Of a stretch of 64,000 nt of DNA, positions 17,882 to 26,504 are shown piece by piece. This stretch comes from JAFDWI01 sp963764215 (GTDB lineage: Bacteria; Actinomycetota; Acidimicrobiia; Acidimicrobiales; Iamiaceae). A model generated the notes under the pieces. It was not told the DNA's origin. It ran no database searches and worked only from the letters and a program-made list of their open reading frames with translations. Location: positions 1-64,000 of the forward strand of contig CAVXRS010000007.1 in the NCBI GenBank assembly GCA_963764215.1, written 5' to 3'. The position numbers were made by a program, and so were the translations under genes. Each line of letters starts with the position of its first letter. The stretch's first letter is position 1.

Positions 17882-18300
17882 GTCCGTCCGTCCGACGTCG
17901 AGGCCCGTCCGGCCGAGCCGATCCGCGCGTTCGGCACCGCCATCGAACCATCCACGCCGGTCTCGGGTTGTTTCGATGAGGGGCCTCCCATGATCGTCAA
18001 GGTCCTCCCAGCTACGGTCACGCTTACCGCAGTCGACCAGCTCGGCTTCGCGTCGCGCGGAGGGCAGGTCACCGACGGGGGCGTGACGCGCCCCGTGGCG
18101 CGTCGCCTGGTGGGGTCGGAGCGCTCGATTCGTCGCTCCGGTGGTGGCCCCCCGATGTGGTGCCCGTGTTGGTGAACATGAGCCTGTCCCTGCCCTGCTT
18201 CGAAGCGATCGGACCTTGGTCCGATCATAGAAAGCGGGTGTGACATTTTCGGGCCGGGACAAGGAGTTCCGGGATAGATCTGAAGAGTTCATTGCCTACG

Positions 18301-18361
18301 CGCGCCCGCGGGCGCGTCGTGGGCGGGATGCGACTAGTACGCGCCCGCGGGCGCGTCGTGG
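18301..18361. repeat. Pair of 22-bp palindromic direct repeats (plus a diverged third copy at 18086)
   Basis: Identical 22-base copies lie at 18301-18322 and 18340-18361, separated by 17 bp. Each contains the perfect 16-bp palindrome CGCGCCCGCGGGCGCG followed by TCGTGG. A diverged copy at 18086-18105 (ACGCGCCCCGTGGCGCGTCG) matches 17 of 20 positions and keeps the hairpin arms through a changed loop. Possible identities: a REP-like element, a protein-binding palindrome, or a tandem terminator. There are too few copies and the spacer is too short for a CRISPR array. Confidence 0.6.
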
Positions 18362-18505
18362 CGTGGCGATCTGGGGTCGCCTCGTGGTCAGAGCACACGG
18401 ACATCGGCGGCCGAGGAGCCCTCGACGAAGATCTCGTGGCCCGCCTCACGCTCGTGGGCGCCGATCGTGGTGCGCTCGATGAGCAGGTCGTCACCGTCGG
18501 GTACG

Positions 18506-18799
18506 ACGAACTATTTGGTCGATGATCAGGGTTTGGTGACCGGTCCTGGTGGGCACACCGGCTACAGCGATGACTCTCTTGGCCGATTGGAACAGGTGAC
18601 CGACCCGGCCAACCAGAGGTTCAGTGTGGGCTATGACACGGCGCAACGTCTGGGGACGTTGTCCAGGTCGAATGGGGTGGATGACTCCTAGACCTACGAC
18701 CCGAGTGCGGATCTGACCGGGATCGACCCCACACGTAACGGCAGCGAGGTTCAGTCGGACACCGACATGCTCGGAGTCAGTGAACCCGGCGATAGGTGA
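18506..18799 (+). pseudogene. RHS/YD-repeat protein relic
   Basis: The + frame reads TNYLVDDQGLVTGPGGHTGY, DDSLGRLEQVTDPANQRFSV, GYDTAQRLGTLSRSNG and, after an in-frame TAG at 18689-18691, TYDPSADLTGID. These are classical YD repeats (Y-D-x-x-G-R-L) of RHS and teneurin-like proteins, which form a beta-cocoon around a C-terminal toxin. No start codon with context, no core domain and no toxin tip are present within 300 bp, so this is a fragment of a once much larger gene. Confidence 0.65.
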
Positions 18800-18899
18800 C
18801 ACGGGTGTGACGGGTTACGACGAATGAGTGGCGGACTGCACCTGGCCGGGAAAGGCGCTCAAGAGGCGGTGACGCCTCATCCGGGTTCGATCGATGCCC

Positions 18900-20779
18900 T
18901 CAGGGCGTGACGATCGGGAAGATCCGTTCGAAGGTGTCCACGGCTGCGGCGATCTGCGCGACCAATGCGTCGTCGCCTTCGATCTGCAGCCCGGAGGTGT
19001 CGAAGCCGCCGTCCGCGATGCCGATCAGGTCGGCGATGTTGCACTGGACGGTCGCGTCCGCGTCGTCGATCTGCGCGCCGGGCGTGTGGAACAGCGTTCG
19101 GTTCGAGATGCCGGCGACATGGCGCTCGCCCCGGTCGATCAGATGCCAGTTCACCGCGCCGGCGACCCCTTCGAGGCGGTCGGGCAGCAGGCGCACACCG
19201 ATCGCGTCGAAGAGCATCTCGGTGGTCATCGCCGTCGCCAGGCCCCCGAGGTCGGACTTCCCGAAGCTCAACAGCTCGTTGCGTAATTCGTGGGCGCCGA
19301 CCAGGTAGAAGTTCCGCCACACCGCCGATTCGCACTGGATAGCCGAGCTGTTCGAGCGCATCGGCCTGCAGCTCTCGGGCCTCGGTGTTGGTCGGGTCGG
19401 CGAACACCACCTGGTTGGTCACCTGGGCGACCCAGCGGAATTCGCCGGCGGCGAAATCCTCCCGGGCCCGGGCGAGTACGGCATCGGCACCGCCCATGTA
19501 CTCGACGAATTTCGCGGCCGTCGGCTCGGGCGGGAGCGGGTGCAGGTTCGCCGGATTGCCGTCGAACCAGCCGAGGTACCGCTGGTAGACGGCCTTCACG
19601 TTGTGGCTGACCGTGCCGTAGTAGCCACGCACATGGAACTGCGACGCCAGCTCGGGCGCGAGCTCGAGCTCCTCGGCGATCTCGGTGGCCGTCAGCCCCC
19701 GGTTGGCGAGCCGCATCGTCTGGTCGTGCAACCAGCGGTACAGGTCCCGTTGGCCGATGAGGTACCCGCGCACCTCGGTCGCACCGAACGTCGGCCAGTG
19801 GTGGCTCGCGAAGCAGACGTCGGTGTCGGCAGCGAACAACTCGATCGACTCGTTGATGTACTTCGACCAGCCCGAGCGCGTCGCGCACCTGCGCGCCCCG
19901 GGGCGTGTAGAGGTTGTGCATCGTGTGGGTGCAGTTCTCGGCCATGCACAACAGGCGCTTGTCGGGGAAGTGGAAGTTCATCTCGGCCGGGGCCTCGGTG
20001 CCCGGGGTCATCTGGAACACGACCCGCACGCCGTCGATGTCCAGTTCGGTGCCGGTCTCGGTGATGTCCTCGGTCGGGGCGATGAGCGAAACCGTGCCCA
20101 GCGAGGTGGTCTTGCCCAGCCCGGAGTCGACCTGACCACGGGGCCCGGTGGGTAGCAGCGGTCCGAACATGTACAGGGCCCGACGGATCATCGCCGGCCC
20201 GGCGATCACGTTCTCGCTGACCGCTTCGGCCAGGAACCCGGCCGGTGCGATGATCCGACACCTTCCGGCCTCCACGTCGGCTTTGGTCGTCACGCCCTCC
20301 ACGCCGGCGAAGTGGTCGATGTGGCTGTGGGTGTAGATGACCGCCACGACGTCGCGGGCGCCCAGGTGTTCGTTCGCGAGCGCGAGCGCGGCCGCCGCGA
20401 CCTCGACCGAGGTGAGCGGGTCGATGACGATCCACCCGGTGTCGCCTGCGATGAACGTGACGTTCGAGATGTCATAGCCCCGGACCTGCCACACCCCGTC
20501 GGTCACCTCGAACAGTCCGTGGATGCAGTTGAGCCGGGCCTGGCGCCAAAGCGAAGGGTTGACCGTGTCGGGCGCGGCGTCCGAGTCGCGCACGAAGTCG
20601 TGGCGGTGGATGTCCCAGGACTGTGCGGTGGCGGTGCCGATCACTCCGGTCGGATGCTGGGCGACCAGGCCCCGTGAGGCGCGCTCGAAATCGTCCTGAT
20701 CGGCGATCGGGAGCGCGTCGAGGAAGGCGGCGTTCGCGGCGGCGGTGGTCGGATGGGCGGGTTTCTGGCTCGTGTCCAT
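18900..20779 (-). pseudogene. Alkyl/aryl-sulfatase (BDS1/SdsA1 type), two frameshifts
   Basis: From ATG 20779 the first frame gives the MBL core of class III sulfatases: DISNVTFIAGDTGWIVIDPL, then YTHSHIDHFAGVEGV (H-x-H-x-D-H zinc ligands) and MAENCTHTMHNLYTPRGAQV. It breaks near 19870. The second frame continues with DVCFASHHWPTFG, RLANRGLTATEIAEELELAP and FADPTNTEARELQADALEQL, which is the dimerisation and helical domain. A second break near 19345 leads to the third frame with the SCP2-like C-terminal domain (WRNFYLVGAHELRNELLSFG through ERIFPIVTP). Rejoined it would be about 625 aa, the normal length. The enzyme cleaves alkyl sulfates such as SDS. All zinc motifs are intact, so indels in the assembly are a real alternative to gene death. 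Confidence 0.75.
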
Positions 20780-20861
20780 GCAGGACCCTTCCGGTGGTGG
20801 AGTACGGGTGCACTACCTTGCCACCCTGAAACGACCACCCGGGCAGGCACCAGGAGCGAGC

Positions 20862-22326
20862 GTGGAAGAACTCTCGGAAATCGATCCGATCCCCCCGGTC
20901 GCTCCGGTGACGTCGACGACTGGTCCGACGTGGCCGACGTGGTCGTCGTCGGTGCCGGCTGTGCCGGGGCCTGCGCAGCGATCAGCGCGGCCGAGCAGGG
21001 CGCCGACGTGGCGGTGTTCGAGCGAGCCGGCGCGATCGGCGGCACGTCAGCGATGTCGAGTGGACTGCTCTATCTGGGCGGCGGGACGGCCACCCAGCGC
21101 GCCTGTGGGTTCGACGACACCGTCGCCGACATGGAGGCGTTCCTGCTCGCCGCCTGCGGTCCCGGGGTCGACCCCGCCAAGGTGCATCGGTACTGCGCCG
21201 ATTCGGTCGACCATCATGACTGGCTCGTCGACCACGGCGTCGAATTCGCCCCGACGTTCCATGCCGAAGGCGACATCCAGCCCCCCACCGACGCCGGTCT
21301 GGTCTACACCGGCGGCGAGGACACCTGGCCCTTCAGCCGGGCTCGCCGCACCCGCACCCCGGGGCCACCATGCGAAGTTTCCCAACGAATCCGGTGGGTA
21401 TCTCATGGCGCGCCTCGGTGCGGCGTTGGCGGAAACCGGCGCGCAGGTGCACCCCGACGCCCGGGTCGACGCGCTGGTGGTCGAGGACGAACGGGTCGTC
21501 GGCATCGTCGTCGGAACCTCGGCGGGGACCCGCACGGTGCGGGCAAGAGGTGGCGTGCTCCTCGCAACCGGGGGTTTCCTGTTCAACCCGGCGATGGTCG
21601 CCGCACACGCGCCCGCCGCCTCCCGCTGCACCTATCCGCTGGGCACCGACGCGGACGACGGCCGGGGGATCCGACTCGCCCAGGGAGTCGGCGCCGCGGT
21701 GGCGAACATGGACGCGTTGGAATGCCACCTTCCGTTCCATCCCCCGCGGCGGCTCAGCGTTGGCATCATCGTGAACGGTCACGGGCGCCGATTCGTCAAC
21801 GAGGACGCCTACAACGGACTGATCGGGCAACGGGCACTGCTCGACCACGACGGCGTCGCCTACCTGATCGTCGACGAAGCGGCCTCCGAACCGAACTGGC
21901 TGGGCTTCCGTCCTGCCTGGGTCGCCGAGAGTCCCGAGGAGTTGGCGGCAGGAGATCGGACTGCCCTCGGCGGCGCTGGCCGCGACGTTGGAGCGCTACA
22001 ACACCGACGCGGCCCGGGGCGTGGACACCGAGTTCCACAAACGTGGCGAACTGGTCCGGCCCCTCACCGGCCCGGTCGGCGCCGTGGACCTGCGGGTCGA
22101 ATCGGCCTACTACGCGGCGTTCACCCTGGGTGGGGTGCGGACCGACATCGACGGTCGCGCCCTGCGGGCCGACGGGTCGACGGTCGACGGGTTGTTCGCG
22201 GTGGGCCGGACCGCCGCGGGGATTCCGGCCCGCGGCTACGTCAGTGGCATTTCCCTCGGCGACGGGAGCTACTTCGGTCGTCGTGCCGGGCAGGCCGCGG
22301 CTGCAGGCGCCGCGGAGCGGGGGTGA
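20862..22326 (+). pseudogene. FAD-dependent 3-ketosteroid-dehydrogenase/fumarate-reductase-like flavoprotein, frameshifted
   Basis: GTG 20862 has a GGAGCG ribosome-binding site 4 bases upstream. After about ten codons the frame must change in the six-C run 20891-20896 to reach the dinucleotide-binding fold DVVVVGAGCAGACAAISAAE. A second change near 21335-21365 gives HAKFPNESGGYLMARLGAAL and LLATGGFLFNPAM; a third near 21950 gives LERYNTDAARGVDTEFHKRG and the C-terminal block FAVGRTAAGIPARGYVSGIS then LGDGSYFGRR. This order is that of KstD-type FAD_binding_2 dehydrogenases. The rejoined enzyme would be about 490 aa. Substrate likely a steroid or other polycyclic ketone. Confidence 0.7.
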
Positions 22327-22341
22327 ACCTGCCCGGGTCGC

Positions 22342-23463
22342 TCAGGGCGCGACCGACCCCCAGTCGGCGAAACCGGAGGGATCGTGGCGGCCGAACGTGC
22401 CGTGTTCGAACATGCCCCACCCCTCGGCATCGCCGATGCGTGCCCGGGCGACGTGGTCGATGACGCTGAACGCGCCCCGACCGGCCACCTCGGGGTCGTC
22501 CAGGTCGTGGACCACCTCGTCGACCCACCCAGGACCGCGCCACTGACCGTGATTCCAGTCCGGATCACCGGTGTAGCCGGCGCCGACGTTGAGTGCCACC
22601 GAACCGAGCGTCTCGATCTCGACGTGTAAGGGGGTGCCGTCGCGGGCTTGCAACTGCACGGTGGCCGCGGTGGGCATGCGGGTGCCCGACGCGTAGGTGA
22701 TCGCCACCTCCGGCCAGCCGAGCTGCTCGCGACGTCCGTCGGGGAAGACGCGGGTGGCATCGTTCAGGATCCGGTAGCCGTCGGGTTCTTCCTGCACGAT
22801 CACGATCAGTGCGAAGTCGTCGAAGCGCATGGGCACATAGGTCCACCAGAAGCCTTCGATCGGTTCGTCGGCGAAGCGGTCCGGTGGGTCGGGCGCCCCC
22901 GTCGGGCGAATGCCCCACGACCGGTCACGGGTGCCCAGCCAACTCGACGGGTCGATGGCGAAGTGCTCACCGTCGACGGTGAGGCTGCCCGACCAGGTGC
23001 CGACTTGGGCGAAACGGGATGCGGCGATGATCGGGCGGGTCCCGGTGCGCATCAGGTGCGGCTGTTCCATCACCGCCGGGAAAGAACCGGTGAAGGTCAG
23101 ATCCGCGGCGATCGAGTCGACGGATCCGGCACAGGCGAACCGCACTTCGGCCAACGGCTCGCGCACCTCGATGTTGATCGGCCCGACGGTCGGGGCGAAC
23201 CGGTCTGTACCGGGGGCGTCCAAAGCATCGGAGGTCCGCATCGTCCATTGCCGGTTCCCGCGGCGGACCGTGCAGAACGCATCGGTGACTCCCTGATTGG
23301 GGTACACCCCCATGCCGGCCACGAGGAAGACCTCGCCGGTCCGGTCGTGGGCGTTGAAGTACCAACGGTCGTAGAAGTTGCGGTCGCTGGCCGCGACGTA
23401 GCGCATCGACGAGGTGGTCTGGTGGATCGGATACTCGTCCAGAGGTGCTGGTGGGTCGATCAT
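22342..23463 (-). CDS. Lipocalin-like (CrtC/DUF7064-type) protein
   Basis: A 373-aa soluble protein with no signal peptide, rich in beta strands and Trp/Tyr. DRNFYDRWYFNAHDRTGEVF near the N-terminus, SSWLGTRDRSWGIRP and EGFWWTYVPMRFDDFALIVI in the middle, and WRGPGWVDEVVHDLDDPEVA later resemble the two-domain lipocalin-like fold of CrtC-type hydratases and actinobacterial proteins listed under DUF7064/7065. I do not see firm catalytic residues. It converges with the KstD-like gene (15 bp between stops), which suggests but does not prove a shared role in steroid or lipid metabolism. Confidence 0.55.
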   Translation of the reverse strand: MIDPPAPLDEYPIHQTTSSMRYVAASDRNFYDRWYFNAHDRTGEVFLVAGMGVYPNQGVTDAFCTVRRGNRQWTMRTSDALDAPGTDRFAPTVGPINIEVREPLAEVRFACAGSVDSIAADLTFTGSFPAVMEQPHLMRTGTRPIIAASRFAQVGTWSGSLTVDGEHFAIDPSSWLGTRDRSWGIRPTGAPDPPDRFADEPIEGFWWTYVPMRFDDFALIVIVQEEPDGYRILNDATRVFPDGRREQLGWPEVAITYASGTRMPTAATVQLQARDGTPLHVEIETLGSVALNVGAGYTGDPDWNHGQWRGPGWVDEVVHDLDDPEVAGRGAFSVIDHVARARIGDAEGWGMFEHGTFGRHDPSGFADWGSVAP

Positions 23464-23596
23464 CGTGGTCCCGAATGCGTGGAGGGATGTTCCCGACGCG
23501 GCGCCGGTGTGCGGCCACAGGGTAGTGGCGTGGCGCGGCGGTGATCCGAGAGCCTACGATCGGGACCGTCCACACGTGTCGAAGGGGAAATGGACG

Positions 23597-24289
23597 ATGA
23601 TGAAATCTCGAACGGTCGTCGCGGCCGCCGCGATCCTCGCCTTGGTGTTGGCCGGATGTTCGAAGTCCTCGACGCCGAAGGTCCAGAGCCAGAACGACAT
23701 CAGTGGTACGACGTTCCCGGCGCCGTCGACCACCCTGGCGATCGCGGACCGGCTTCTCGCCACCGGCGACCTTCCCGGAACCTGGGCCGACGCCGGTGGT
23801 CTCGACTACCAGACGGTGACCAGCGACCAGCCCCAGAGATGCTTCAACGCGATGGACACCCTCGACCAGGGCGACGTCGACAATTCGAGCGCCGGCTTCA
23901 AGTACCAGGGCGGTCTTCCGATCCTCAGCGAGGTGATCTTCACCTTCCAGCCGGGCGCTTCCAAACCGGCCGTCGACGGGGTCGCCAAACAGCTCGATTC
24001 CTGTGGCGCCTTCGACCTGGGCGGTGGGGTCCAGGGCGAGGTCGTGCCCGCAACGGTCAACGTCAAGGGTCTCGACGACGCCCACTCGTACGTGGTCCGC
24101 TACCAGGACTCGTCCACCGCGGACACGACAACGGTGCTGATCGGCAAGAGCGGCGACAGCGTCCTGCTGGTCCTGTACAAGACCGGCGCCGCGGTGCCCA
24201 AGCGAGCAGACGCCCAGACGCTCTTCCAGCTGGCGGTCAACAAGTTCACATCCGGCTCGGCGGACAAAGGCAAGAACCAAACCGCCTGA
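23597..24289 (+). CDS. Secreted lipoprotein of unknown function
   Basis: A 230-aa lipoprotein. MMKSRTVVAAAAILALVLAG ends in the lipobox LAGC with Cys21. The mature part begins with a Ser/Thr/Pro linker and then forms a globular domain with RLLATGDLPGTWADAGG, SSAGFKYQGGLPILSEVIFT and SYVVRYQDSSTADTTTVLIG, and the paired cysteines in QRCFN and DSCGA. The pattern recalls actinobacterial PknH-sensor-like extracytoplasmic domains, but I would not assign it. A second ATG at 23600 is equivalent. It meets the next gene stop-to-stop with no gap. Confidence 0.7.
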   Translation: MMKSRTVVAAAAILALVLAGCSKSSTPKVQSQNDISGTTFPAPSTTLAIADRLLATGDLPGTWADAGGLDYQTVTSDQPQRCFNAMDTLDQGDVDNSSAGFKYQGGLPILSEVIFTFQPGASKPAVDGVAKQLDSCGAFDLGGGVQGEVVPATVNVKGLDDAHSYVVRYQDSSTADTTTVLIGKSGDSVLLVLYKTGAAVPKRADAQTLFQLAVNKFTSGSADKGKNQTA

Positions 24290-25435
24290 TCACCGCGACG
24301 ACCGTTCGACGAACGCGGTCAGGCTCGGGCGGTTGTGCAACAGCGAGTCGCCGTCCTCGGGCATCGGAGCACCGTCGAGGTGGGCCTGGCGGGCCCCGGT
24401 GCGCAGGAAGGCACACGCCCAACGCACCGCGGCGTACAGCAGGTGCCATTCGACGTTGCGTGGTGGGTGTCCGCTCACGGCCTCGTACGCGGCCAGCACG
24501 TCGTCGATGGCCAGGAAGTCCGCCAGACCCGGCAGGCCCAGGCCTTCGGCCAGGTCCTGGAAGACCCGGTGGGAGTAGGTGAACCAGATCAGGTCCAGCT
24601 CGCGTGGACCCAGGTCGGCCATCTCCCAGTCGAGCACCGCCACGGGTGAGAAGTCCGCGAACAGCACGTTGCCGATGCGGGCATCGCCCCAGCTCAGCAC
24701 GGTCGGCCCCGGCTCGGGCGGGAAGGTCTCGTCGAGCAGGGTGAGCGCCGCCTCCACCAGTGGCGAGCGGATGCCGCTGTCGGCCACCGACCAGTCGTAC
24801 CAGGCGCGGGTGCGCACCAGGTGCCGGGCAAGATGCCCCTCGGGGGCTCCGGGGCCTTCGAGCGCGCCGAAGCGGCTCGGTGCGTCCCCGATCCCGTGCA
24901 GGCCGGCCAGCACATCGATCATGTCCGACTGGAGCCGGGCGCGTTGGGCCGGGGAGGCGTCGAAGAGCCAGTTGTCGCCGAAGGTGTAGGGCAGCATGTC
25001 CGGCGGGACCTGCCCGTCGACCCGGTCCATCACGAAGAACGGCTGGCCGAGTACCTCGCCGGACGGTTCGAACCACCGCAGCGGCGGTACCGGCGCGACG
25101 CCGGTTGCCGCGACGATGCGCATGGTGTCGTACTGCACGCCCAGGTCGTAGTCGGGGAAGACCACCACCCCATCGGGGTCGGGAGCGATCCTGGCGACCA
25201 GTTCCGCGGACTGCACGGTGGCACCGTCCTGCCACGCCGCGGTGAACAGCACCGTCGACGACGACATGCCGTTGGCGGTGTGCTCGTCGAATCCGGTGAC
25301 CTGGACGTCGCGCTCGGGATCGAGGCGGTCGGTCAGCCAGGTGGCGAGGCGAGCGGCGATTTCGGCGGTGTCGGCGTGGTGCTGGATGTCGACGGCTCCT
25401 GCACCTGGGCCCGTCTGTTCGTCGTCCGTCGTCAC
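24290..25435 (-). CDS. Phosphotransferase-family (APH/ACAD10-like) kinase
   Basis: A 381-aa protein of the aminoglycoside phosphotransferase fold. The catalytic loop reads LSWGDARIGNVLFADFSPVA, with Asp and Asn in the Brenner positions and Ser-Trp replacing the usual His-Gly start, then VLDWEMADLGPRELDL as the metal-binding segment. The N-terminus PDPDGVVVFPDYDLGVQYDT with FFVMDRVDGQVPPDML is typical of the ACAD10/11-like branch, associated with hydroxyacyl-CoA phosphorylation and fatty-acid or steroid degradation in actinobacteria. GTG 25435 is the chosen start; a TTG four codons earlier is possible. Confidence 0.8.
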   Translation of the reverse strand: MTTDDEQTGPGAGAVDIQHHADTAEIAARLATWLTDRLDPERDVQVTGFDEHTANGMSSSTVLFTAAWQDGATVQSAELVARIAPDPDGVVVFPDYDLGVQYDTMRIVAATGVAPVPPLRWFEPSGEVLGQPFFVMDRVDGQVPPDMLPYTFGDNWLFDASPAQRARLQSDMIDVLAGLHGIGDAPSRFGALEGPGAPEGHLARHLVRTRAWYDWSVADSGIRSPLVEAALTLLDETFPPEPGPTVLSWGDARIGNVLFADFSPVAVLDWEMADLGPRELDLIWFTYSHRVFQDLAEGLGLPGLADFLAIDDVLAAYEAVSGHPPRNVEWHLLYAAVRWACAFLRTGARQAHLDGAPMPEDGDSLLHNRPSLTAFVERSSR

Positions 25436-25503
25436 CGCCAGCAAGCTAACACCGGTACCCGTCGAACGGCCTGCTGCCGTGGCAGATCGCCACGGTCGGA
25501 GAA

Positions 25504-25580
25504 TGGTCGGGCTGGCGGGATTTGAACCCACGACCTCTGCGTCCCGAACGCAGCGCTCTACCAAGCTGAGCCACAGCCCG
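25504..25580 (-). tRNA. tRNA-Pro (anticodon CGG), CCA encoded
   Basis: Read on the minus strand, the cloverleaf is complete: acceptor CGGGCTG pairs with CAGCCCG, D-arm GGCTC/GAGC with loop AGCTTGGTA, anticodon stem CTGCG/CGCAG enclosing TTCGGGA (anticodon CGG), T-arm GTGGG/CCCGC around TTCAAAT, discriminator A and a genomic CCA. It reads the CCG proline codon, abundant in this GC-rich genome. Confidence 0.95.
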
Positions 25581-25608
25581 TCGAAGACCTGATGCTACTC
25601 CCTGGAGA

Positions 25609-26100
25609 TCAGCTCACCTGGCGGCGTTCCTGGAAGTACGTGTCGCCGGCCTGCAACGCCTTCACCGCCCGGCGGAGCCGGAACGGTTCGACCGGCTTGA
25701 TCAACCACCCGTCGGCCTTGGAGCGACGGGCCAGGAACACGTCGTCGTCCCGGTCGAGGAGCATCAGCACCGGAATGTCGGCAAGCCGACCCATGTCCTG
25801 TTCGATGCGGATGTTCATACAGGTCGCCATGCCACCGACGTTGCCGATCTGCAGATCGAGGATCACCAGGTCGGGGTCGAGGTGCAGGATCGCTGCTTCG
25901 ACATCGGCCCCGGCTCGCACCCGGTACACCTCGGTGCCGCCACCCGAGAGGGTGGCGTCGATGTCCGCGTAGAGCCAGTCGGCATCGGTGGCGAGCAGGA
26001 TCACGGACACGTCGGCCGAGCGTAGCTTCGGACCCCCCGGGCGCTCCAGCCCAGCGGCCCGGGTTGCGGCGCCGGCAGCAATGGCGGGGTGTGATGTCAC
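25609..26100 (-). CDS. Stand-alone receiver-domain protein
   Basis: A single receiver-like domain of about 130 residues after a 30-residue extension. VSVILLATDADWLYADIDAT opens the fold, DLVILDLQIGNVGGMATCM carries the likely phospho-Asp, VLMLLDRDDDV provides strand 4 and DGWLIKPVEPFRLRRAVKAL the conserved Lys-Pro pair. No output domain follows. GTG 26100 was kept, but a GTG about 30 codons in (VSVILL) is as plausible. It is divergent from the STAS gene (65 bp), suggesting a shared signalling role; no histidine kinase is in the window. Confidence 0.7.
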   Translation of the reverse strand: MTSHPAIAAGAATRAAGLERPGGPKLRSADVSVILLATDADWLYADIDATLSGGGTEVYRVRAGADVEAAILHLDPDLVILDLQIGNVGGMATCMNIRIEQDMGRLADIPVLMLLDRDDDVFLARRSKADGWLIKPVEPFRLRRAVKALQAGDTYFQERRQVS

Positions 26101-26165
26101 CGGCTGTCGCTAGCATGCGCGCACACCCAAGCCGGGACCTGATGGCTCTGTGAAGGAGAAGACCC

Positions 26166-26504
26166 GTGCTCGAGATCGAGATCAATGACGAGGGAACCCA
26201 CACGCTGTGCCGTCCGGTGGGCGAGCTCGACGCCTACACGGTCGGGCAGTTCCGTGAGGCGCTCACCGGCCTGGCCAACACGCCACGCCTGGTCATCGAC
26301 CTGTCGGCTGTGCCGTTCATGGACTCCGCCGGGCTCGGCGCGCTGATCGGAGGGATCCGACGCACGCGGGAGAACAACGGGGAGGTCGCCGTCGCCTGCA
26401 ACCGCCCGACGTTGACGCGACTGTTGCACACCACCGGTTTCGATCGCATCGTGGCGGTGGCCGATGATCTCGACACCGCCGTCGCGGCCCTCGACGAAGG
26501 CTGA
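26166..26504 (+). CDS. STAS-domain anti-sigma-factor antagonist
   Basis: A 112-aa STAS protein of the SpoIIAA/RsbV family. RLVIDLSAVPFMDSAGLGAL contains the phosphorylatable Ser54 in the standard D-S-A/S-G-L context. The C-terminal EVAVACNRPTLTRLLHTTGF matches the family. GTG start follows GAAGGAGA at 26152-26159. It would bind an anti-sigma kinase to free a sigma factor; that kinase is not in the window. Confidence 0.9.
   Translation: MLEIEINDEGTHTLCRPVGELDAYTVGQFREALTGLANTPRLVIDLSAVPFMDSAGLGALIGGIRRTRENNGEVAVACNRPTLTRLLHTTGFDRIVAVADDLDTAVAALDEG

Larger units (their letters stand above)
17868..18505. other. Non-coding stretch carrying palindromic repeats
   Basis: No reading frame here shows family motifs. 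The region is marked by GC palindromes (17870-17881, 18086-18105, 18301-18322, 18340-18361) and a short AT-richer patch around 18225-18295. It leads into an RHS-repeat relic. It looks like the decayed border of a former polymorphic-toxin or RHS locus, but only the relic supports that. Confidence 0.4.

Noticed and set aside
18301..18361. CRISPR-like pair of repeats
   Set aside because: Two copies only, 17-bp spacer, strong palindrome and no cas genes.
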